Notes under the pieces: generated by a model
What the model was told of the DNA's origin: nothing
The model's input: only the letters and a program-made list of their open reading frames with translations
Databases searched by the model: none
Assembly (NCBI GenBank): GCA_025462805.1
Contig: JAOAPJ010000386.1
Location: forward strand, 1-11,609
Length of the DNA: 11,609 nt
Reading direction: 5' to 3'
Origin: Acidobacteriaceae bacterium
GTDB lineage: Bacteria > Acidobacteriota > Terriglobia > Terriglobales > Acidobacteriaceae
Program-made: the position numbers and the translations under genes
Shown: piece by piece, positions 7,504 to 11,609 of the stretch
Layout of the letters: each line of letters opens with the position of its first letter
Position numbering within the stretch: the first letter of the stretch is position 1

Positions 7504-10500
7504 CTACCATATCGCTTTCAAAGCGAGTTGGATCTGGCGCGATGTTGTGGAGGTAGCGTCGATCGCTCCGGCTCCCGTCACGGGCGATCCGTCTTGATTG
7601 AATAAGGCCTTGTTGTCCAAAGGAGGCTGGAAATTAGGGTGATTCATTATGTTGAAGAACTCCGCGCGAAGCTGAAGGTTAAAGGTGCCGGAGATGCGTT
7701 CGATGAAGTTGTTCTTCACCGCTGAGAAATCGAGGCTGACCAACCCAGGTCCGATAACACTGGTCCGCCCATTGTTGCCAAACAGGTTCATGCATGACCC
7801 GGGGATCGGATTGCCCTTTGCATCGACCCCAGGCTGGCACATTCCGGCAAGGGAAGCCGGCGCGATGGGCGGCGTGAAGCAGTTCAGCTTGAGGTAGTTA
7901 TGCACGTTCCCTGGATTCACCGGCTTGTCGCATCCAGGGGCTGCAACGCGACTCGGATAAGGCCACGGGTCGCTGCTGCCTTGACCGAGCGGGTCCCCCG
8001 CCATGACAAGTGTGATCGGCTCGCCCGTGTTGGCGTTGAAAACTCCTCCGAATTCCCAATCGCTAAGCAGGTGCTCCCCGACCAGCCCGCCAAAATTCGG
8101 TTTTGGAGCGTGCCAAAGGGCATTCGCCACAAAGTTGTGGGTTACATTGAAGTCGCATAGGCCATGCCTGCTTTGCCGATTGAAGAACATCAGGCTCGAG
8201 AGCGAGTTCTTGTAGGGATCGCCTAACAAACCTCCCGAGCCCATGTCTACGCACTGGCCTCTGGTGTAGCTGGCTTGAGCCTGAATGCCGTGGCTCATCG
8301 TCTTCATCACTCCAACTTGAAATCCCTCATAGTGGGAGCTGCCATCCCATTTCAGCAACCGAATCGGACCGACATCGGGGTTCAGGCGGACGCTCGGGAT
8401 TGGGTTGGTCTGCGTACCGGTAGGTAGGAATCCGGCCACACAGCTATTGCCATTTCCATCTGGCCCGCAGGGCCAGAGATAGCCGGCCGGCGTCAGAGTT
8501 GGAATAACCATGTTGCTGTCGTCCGTGCTGAATGCCTGGTGAAGGTTGTGCGCACCAACGTAGGCAACCACTATCGCTAAGCCGGGGGTAATCTCCCGCT
8601 GCAGGCTGAGGTTCCAGTTCATCGCGTAGTTGCGATGAGGTGCTTGTTCGACATATCGGTTAGCGACAGTCGTTGGGTCAAATCCGAGTCCCCCCAACGC
8701 TCCATTCGGAAACGACCCTGGAGCAAGGTGAGCGTTGCCAGCCAGTCTTCCGAACGGAAGCGTAGACGTACTGCCGTGCGTGTACACCCAGGGCAGAGGG
8801 AGTACGTCGTAAATCCCGAAGGCCGCCCGCACCGCGCTCTTTCCATCGCGGAAGGGATCCCATGCGAAACCGACGCGCGGTTCAAGATTGCGGAGCGTCT
8901 GATTCTTCGCCCAAAGATGCTTCACGGAAGTCTCTGCCGGGTCAGTGATGTTCTTCAACACGGCGAATCCATCATGAGCCTCGGTCGGTAACGTCACGGG
9001 CTCATAACGAACACCGAGGTTGAGCGTGAAGTTCGAACGCCAGTGCCAATCGTCCTGAATGTAGGCACCAAAGAGCGTTTGCCGGACATTGATCGGCTTG
9101 GTGCCAGTTGGATCGTCTAACTGGAAGAAGCTTGGCTGGTTCTGCAGAAAGCCTGCCAGAGATGGGAAGCTAAAGATTCCATTTGCTCCGGCACCGGAAA
9201 GTTCGTGATTTTGCATATGCTCGGCCGCAAATCCAAATTTCACGGAGTGAGTGCCTCGAGTGAGGAACGCATCGTCATAAACCTGGTAGGAATTCCAGTT
9301 CAGCACGTCTTCAGAGACGCTGCCAAGAGCTCCGTCCAGTGTCGCGAGTCCGGGAACATTTAATTGCGGTGCAAACACTCCTGGAAATGCGCCAAGAGTC
9401 GGATCCTTGGCCAGTGGATTGATCGCGTTCACAGGTGCAGAGATCAGGGCGTTGACGCGGCTATAACCAATGCGAGCCGTATTCACCAGTCCTGGATTGA
9501 AGATGTGCGTTTCTTCCACGCTGGCCATCTGCCGAAGTGTGAAATTCTGGGTGACGACATCCCCAAAATTGTCTGGAGACGTAAGCGGTGCCCGGTCGTA
9601 AAACCAGCTCGCATTGAGGCTGTCTTTGTCTGAAAAGTGCTGGTCGCCTCGCGCGGTCACATAGTTTTCCCTCAGTCGCTCGACTTCCGATGTGTTGGAT
9701 ATACCTATGTCACCGTTGCCGATAAGACCTGCGTTCGGGAGTGGATAGAAGCCAAGAAAGGGTGAAACCTTCGGGTCGATCGTGATCGTCGTTGTGGTGC
9801 AGGTGCCATCTGGCTGAGAACAGAGCGTTCCCGCACGTGCGGCCGCCGACGGCACGGGGTTGCTGTAAGTGTTGCTCTTGTTCTGGATGATGCCTTCGTA
9901 ATCGGCAAAGAAAAAGGTCTTACGCTTGATGATCGGACCGCCTACAGATGCGCCGAACTGATGCCGGTGGAAGGGCGGGATTCCGTTGTCAAAGTAATTC
10001 TGTGCGTCCAGGATCTTATCGCGCAGAAACCAGTATGCATCCCCGTGAAACTGACTCGTGCCTGACTTTGTTATAGAGTTGATCACTCCGCCTGAGGCTC
10101 TGCCGTACTCAGCGGGGTAGTTGCTCGTCAGAACGGAAAACTCTTGAATTGCATCCACTCCCAGGTTCACGCCCTGCGTGCTGCCGGGTGAGCCGTTGGA
10201 ATAGTCGTTGATGCTGACCCCATTGACGCGGTAGTTATTCTCGAACGGCGGATGGCCATTGATGGTCAACAGACTTCCGAATCCCCTATTGCCACGATCG
10301 CTGGCGGGCGCTTCAACATGAATGGAGACGACTCCAGGCTGCAGGGTTGCGAGCTGTGTCCAATCGCGGCCATTCAAAGGCAATTCACGCACCGTGGTCG
10401 AACCTACCACAGCGCTGATTGCCGATGAGTCAAGTTGCACGGTGCTAGGCGTGGCTATGACCTCTACTTTCTCGGCCACACTGCCAACCTGCAGAGCGAT

Positions 10501-10830
10501 ATTTAGGGTCGTTGTCGAACCTACGGTGAGACTCACGCCAGTGCGGACATAGGTTGAAAATCCTGCTGCCGTGACGGTTATGTCGTATGTTCCCGGCAGA
10601 AGGTTCGGCGCGCTGTAAAAGCTCGCGGAGTCACTCGTAACGATCTCCCGTTGCACTCCAGTCTCAATGTTCTGGATGCCAATCTTCGCGCCCGAAACCC
10701 GTGCGCCAGAGACGTCGGTCACAGTTCCCGAGAGTGTGGCTCCGGCCACCTGCGCATGGATCGAACAGGTGAAGCCGAGGCTCGTTGCCAGGAAAAGAGA
10801 GGTAAGGGCCCTGGAACGCGCGGTGATCAT
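7504..10830 (-). CDS. TonB-dependent receptor, Oar-like with carboxypeptidase-regulatory-like domain
   Basis: A 1108-residue outer-membrane receptor for uptake of a large or scarce substrate, energised from the inner membrane by TonB-ExbBD. Domains in order: signal peptide about 1-26 (cleaved after 'SIHA'); carboxypeptidase-regulatory-like beta-sandwich about 30-115 ('LSGTVTDVSGARVSGAKI', 'LLPGTYDITVTAAGF'); linker with a possible TonB-box-like 'KVEVIATPS' at 121-129; plug about 140-265 with 'ELPLNGRDWTQL', 'INGHPPFENNYRVNG' and 'AEYGRASGGVINSITKSGTS'; then a long beta-barrel. It ends in 'IQLALKAIW', with a terminal aromatic residue as expected for an outer-membrane barrel. ATG at 10830 has AGGAG at 10836-10840, 5 bases upstream. 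It is the first gene of the run, preceded by a long leader and a LacI-type regulator gene. The ligand cannot be read from the sequence. No frameshifts seen. Confidence 0.95.
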   Translation of the reverse strand: MITARSRALTSLFLATSLGFTCSIHAQVAGATLSGTVTDVSGARVSGAKIGIQNIETGVQREIVTSDSASFYSAPNLLPGTYDITVTAAGFSTYVRTGVSLTVGSTTTLNIALQVGSVAEKVEVIATPSTVQLDSSAISAVVGSTTVRELPLNGRDWTQLATLQPGVVSIHVEAPASDRGNRGFGSLLTINGHPPFENNYRVNGVSINDYSNGSPGSTQGVNLGVDAIQEFSVLTSNYPAEYGRASGGVINSITKSGTSQFHGDAYWFLRDKILDAQNYFDNGIPPFHRHQFGASVGGPIIKRKTFFFADYEGIIQNKSNTYSNPVPSAAARAGTLCSQPDGTCTTTTITIDPKVSPFLGFYPLPNAGLIGNGDIGISNTSEVERLRENYVTARGDQHFSDKDSLNASWFYDRAPLTSPDNFGDVVTQNFTLRQMASVEETHIFNPGLVNTARIGYSRVNALISAPVNAINPLAKDPTLGAFPGVFAPQLNVPGLATLDGALGSVSEDVLNWNSYQVYDDAFLTRGTHSVKFGFAAEHMQNHELSGAGANGIFSFPSLAGFLQNQPSFFQLDDPTGTKPINVRQTLFGAYIQDDWHWRSNFTLNLGVRYEPVTLPTEAHDGFAVLKNITDPAETSVKHLWAKNQTLRNLEPRVGFAWDPFRDGKSAVRAAFGIYDVLPLPWVYTHGSTSTLPFGRLAGNAHLAPGSFPNGALGGLGFDPTTVANRYVEQAPHRNYAMNWNLSLQREITPGLAIVVAYVGAHNLHQAFSTDDSNMVIPTLTPAGYLWPCGPDGNGNSCVAGFLPTGTQTNPIPSVRLNPDVGPIRLLKWDGSSHYEGFQVGVMKTMSHGIQAQASYTRGQCVDMGSGGLLGDPYKNSLSSLMFFNRQSRHGLCDFNVTHNFVANALWHAPKPNFGGLVGEHLLSDWEFGGVFNANTGEPITLVMAGDPLGQGSSDPWPYPSRVAAPGCDKPVNPGNVHNYLKLNCFTPPIAPASLAGMCQPGVDAKGNPIPGSCMNLFGNNGRTSVIGPGLVSLDFSAVKNNFIERISGTFNLQLRAEFFNIMNHPNFQPPLDNKALFNQDGSPVTGAGAIDATSTTSRQIQLALKAIW

Positions 10831-10955
10831 AGGAACTCCTATCGATGCAGCGTCCGCTCTAACAAGACCTTTGGAACGGAGGTCACAAACTGAATGGCGT
10901 GAGAAAGAGCCGGTGCTCGCCTCAGGTCCGAAGGCTTGGATTGGGAACGTGGAGA

Positions 10956-10984
10956 ACCGTAAACTGTCAACAGTTGACTTTCAA
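10956..10984 (-). promoter_or_regulatory. Candidate promoter with palindromic operator for the receptor operon
   Basis: On the minus strand TTGAAA (10979-10984) is separated by 17 bases from TACGGT (10956-10961), a weak match to a sigma-70 -10 box. A consensus -35 hexamer, TTGACA, also occurs at 10965-10970. The spacer is filled by two overlapping inverted repeats: GTCAAC-A-GTTGAC (10966-10978) and AACTGT-CA-ACAGTT (10962-10975). A repressor bound there would block RNA polymerase. The candidate regulators are the LacI-type protein upstream or the GntR protein in the operon. It would give a 5' leader of roughly 115-125 bases. The -10 box is weak, so the promoter call is tentative; the palindrome is certain. 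Confidence 0.42.
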
Positions 10985-11346
10985 CAGAATACTTTTGCAC
11001 CTCTTCTGCCGATAGAAGATTTCTATGCCGCGACTCGGGGCAGCGCGACCGCACCCCGGTCATTGGTCATCAAGAGGTAGGGAGTAGGGCAGACCTGCAA
11101 GCGAGTGCGGACGCCTTATGGTTTTCGCGTTCGCGAGATTCCTGCGATTCTCGAACGTCTGCAACCGCGACATAGGACCATCGTGTTCCTCCCCGCTTCG
11201 ACCGGCTTCCGAGCTCGGGAGTTCGGTTGTTTGCGCTGGCTCAACAGCCCCGAATCAGCCGCTTCGTAGGCGAACCGCCCTGACTGCGGCGACCCTCTGG
11301 TTGGCTGCCTGCCGCCAGCCTAAAGACTCAGCCGAAACCGCAGGAC

Positions 11347-11368
11347 CACAGTTCTGTTCAGAGCTGTG
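11347..11368. repeat. Imperfect 22-base inverted repeat just after the LacI-type gene
   Basis: Ten-base arms CACAGTTCTG and CAGAGCTGTG flank a two-base centre, with a single non-matching pair. It starts 8 bases past the stop of the LacI-type gene. It could fold as a hairpin in RNA (after opening the centre to a four-base loop) or serve as a protein-binding site. No T-run follows on the minus strand, so it is not a standard intrinsic terminator. Confidence 0.5.
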
Positions 11369-11376
11369 CTTGGGGT

Positions 11377-11609
11377 TCATTTCTGTCTATGTCCAGCTCG
11401 CTTCTTCATCGCCGGATTACCCCGCGGCGCCTCCGGGGGAGGCGCCACCGAGTGCCTAAGGTTCAACACTGTCTCCAGAACGATGTGTTTCGCCGGACTA
11501 GTGTCACCTTCCCTTCGATCAAGCAATAGGCGAGCAGCTGTAGTACCGAGTTGATAGCCTGACTGGGAAACAGACGAAAGGGACGGATTCGTGGTCTCGC
11601 CCAGGTCCA
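11377..11609 (-). CDS. LacI-family transcriptional regulator, C-terminal fragment (5' part outside window)
   Basis: The last 77 codons of a gene entering from the right edge and ending in TGA at 11377-11379. The translation includes 'LGETTNPSLSSVSQSGYQLG', then 'TTAARLLLDRREGD' and 'HIVLETVLNLRHSVAPP'. This matches the end of the periplasmic-binding-protein-like effector domain of LacI/GalR regulators, where a 'P-L-T-T-V-x-Q'-type segment is followed by 'G-x-x-A-A-x-L-L' and a final strand 'L-x-x-x-L-x-x-R-x-S'. The helix-turn-helix is outside the window, so the effector and operator cannot be judged. About 23 residues beyond the conserved end, rich in Pro, Arg and Lys, form a poorly conserved tail, and part of it is encoded by a perfect hairpin sequence. 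It points toward the receptor operon and is a candidate regulator of it. Confidence 0.82.
   Translation of the reverse strand, partial: DLGETTNPSLSSVSQSGYQLGTTAARLLLDRREGDTSPAKHIVLETVLNLRHSVAPPPEAPRGNPAMKKRAGHRQK
11426..11446. repeat. Perfect GC-rich inverted repeat inside the LacI-type gene end
   Basis: Arms GGCGCCTCC and GGAGGCGCC (9 bases each, perfect) flank a three-base GGG centre. It lies in the non-conserved C-terminal tail of the LacI-type regulator, about 47 bases before its stop codon. The RNA hairpin would be very stable, but no T-run follows on either side. Confidence 0.75.

Larger units (their letters stand above)
10831..11376. other. Intergenic region between LacI-type gene and TonB receptor gene
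   Basis: About 546 bases with no convincing coding frame on either strand. It holds the Shine-Dalgarno of the receptor gene (10836-10840), a candidate promoter with a palindrome (10956-10984) and an interrupted inverted repeat just after the LacI-type stop codon (11347-11368). I see no tRNA, riboswitch or mobile element in it. Between 11040 and 11340 I find nothing I can name, apart from an imperfect inverted repeat at 11128-11157 (arms CGTTCGCGAGA and TCTCGAACG). Confidence 0.6.

Noticed and set aside
10667..11080. A 137-codon plus-strand open frame reaching into the intergenic region
   Set aside because: It begins inside the receptor gene on the opposite strand, has no motif or good ribosome binding site, and contains the candidate promoter region.
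11426..11446. Rho-independent terminator for the LacI-type gene
   Set aside because: The hairpin is inside the coding sequence and no T-run follows it on the minus strand.
1..11609. Mobile element, CRISPR array, tRNA or defence system
   Set aside because: No transposase, integrase, regularly spaced repeats, cloverleaf sequence or defence-family protein was seen; all recognised genes fit a catabolic and uptake locus.

Overview
The window looks like chromosomal DNA from a member of the Acidobacteriota (Terriglobia-like soil bacteria). The main clue is the 1108-residue outer-membrane receptor, which has an N-terminal carboxypeptidase-regulatory-like domain, an 'ELPLNGRDWTQL' stretch and a 'YPAEYGRASGGVINSITKSG' stretch. 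This layout is greatly expanded in that phylum. Strong AAGGAG-type ribosome binding sites and exported YncE-like propellers fit the same picture. The taxon call is an inference from protein style, not from a marker gene.

Every gene I can support lies on the minus strand, so transcription runs from high to low coordinates. At the right edge is the C-terminal end of a LacI-family regulator (11377-11609). A non-coding stretch of about 550 bases follows and holds a candidate promoter with a palindrome. Then come seven closely spaced genes: a TonB-dependent receptor (7504-10830), an exported MmgE/PrpD-family protein with a Tat-like signal (5787-7406), an exported YncE-like beta-propeller (4677-5723), an exported amidase-signature hydrolase (3025-4587), a GntR/FCD regulator (2238-2966), an enolase-superfamily protein with unusual active-site residues (1136-2248), and a D-tartrate dehydratase-like enolase-superfamily enzyme cut by the left edge (1-1139).

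Gaps between the seven are 58-97 bases, and the last three genes overlap by 11 and 4 bases, so they probably form one operon. The layout suggests capture and catabolism of an organic acid or its amide conjugate. The receptor would bring it across the outer membrane, the amidase and perhaps the MmgE/PrpD protein would process it in the periplasm, and the two enolase-superfamily enzymes would dehydrate or isomerise the resulting hydroxy acid in the cytoplasm, feeding oxaloacetate to central metabolism. The GntR protein would be the acid-responsive regulator. No inner-membrane transporter is visible; it could lie beyond the left edge. The substrate is not shown by the sequence. Only the tartrate dehydratase call is backed by a full set of catalytic residues.
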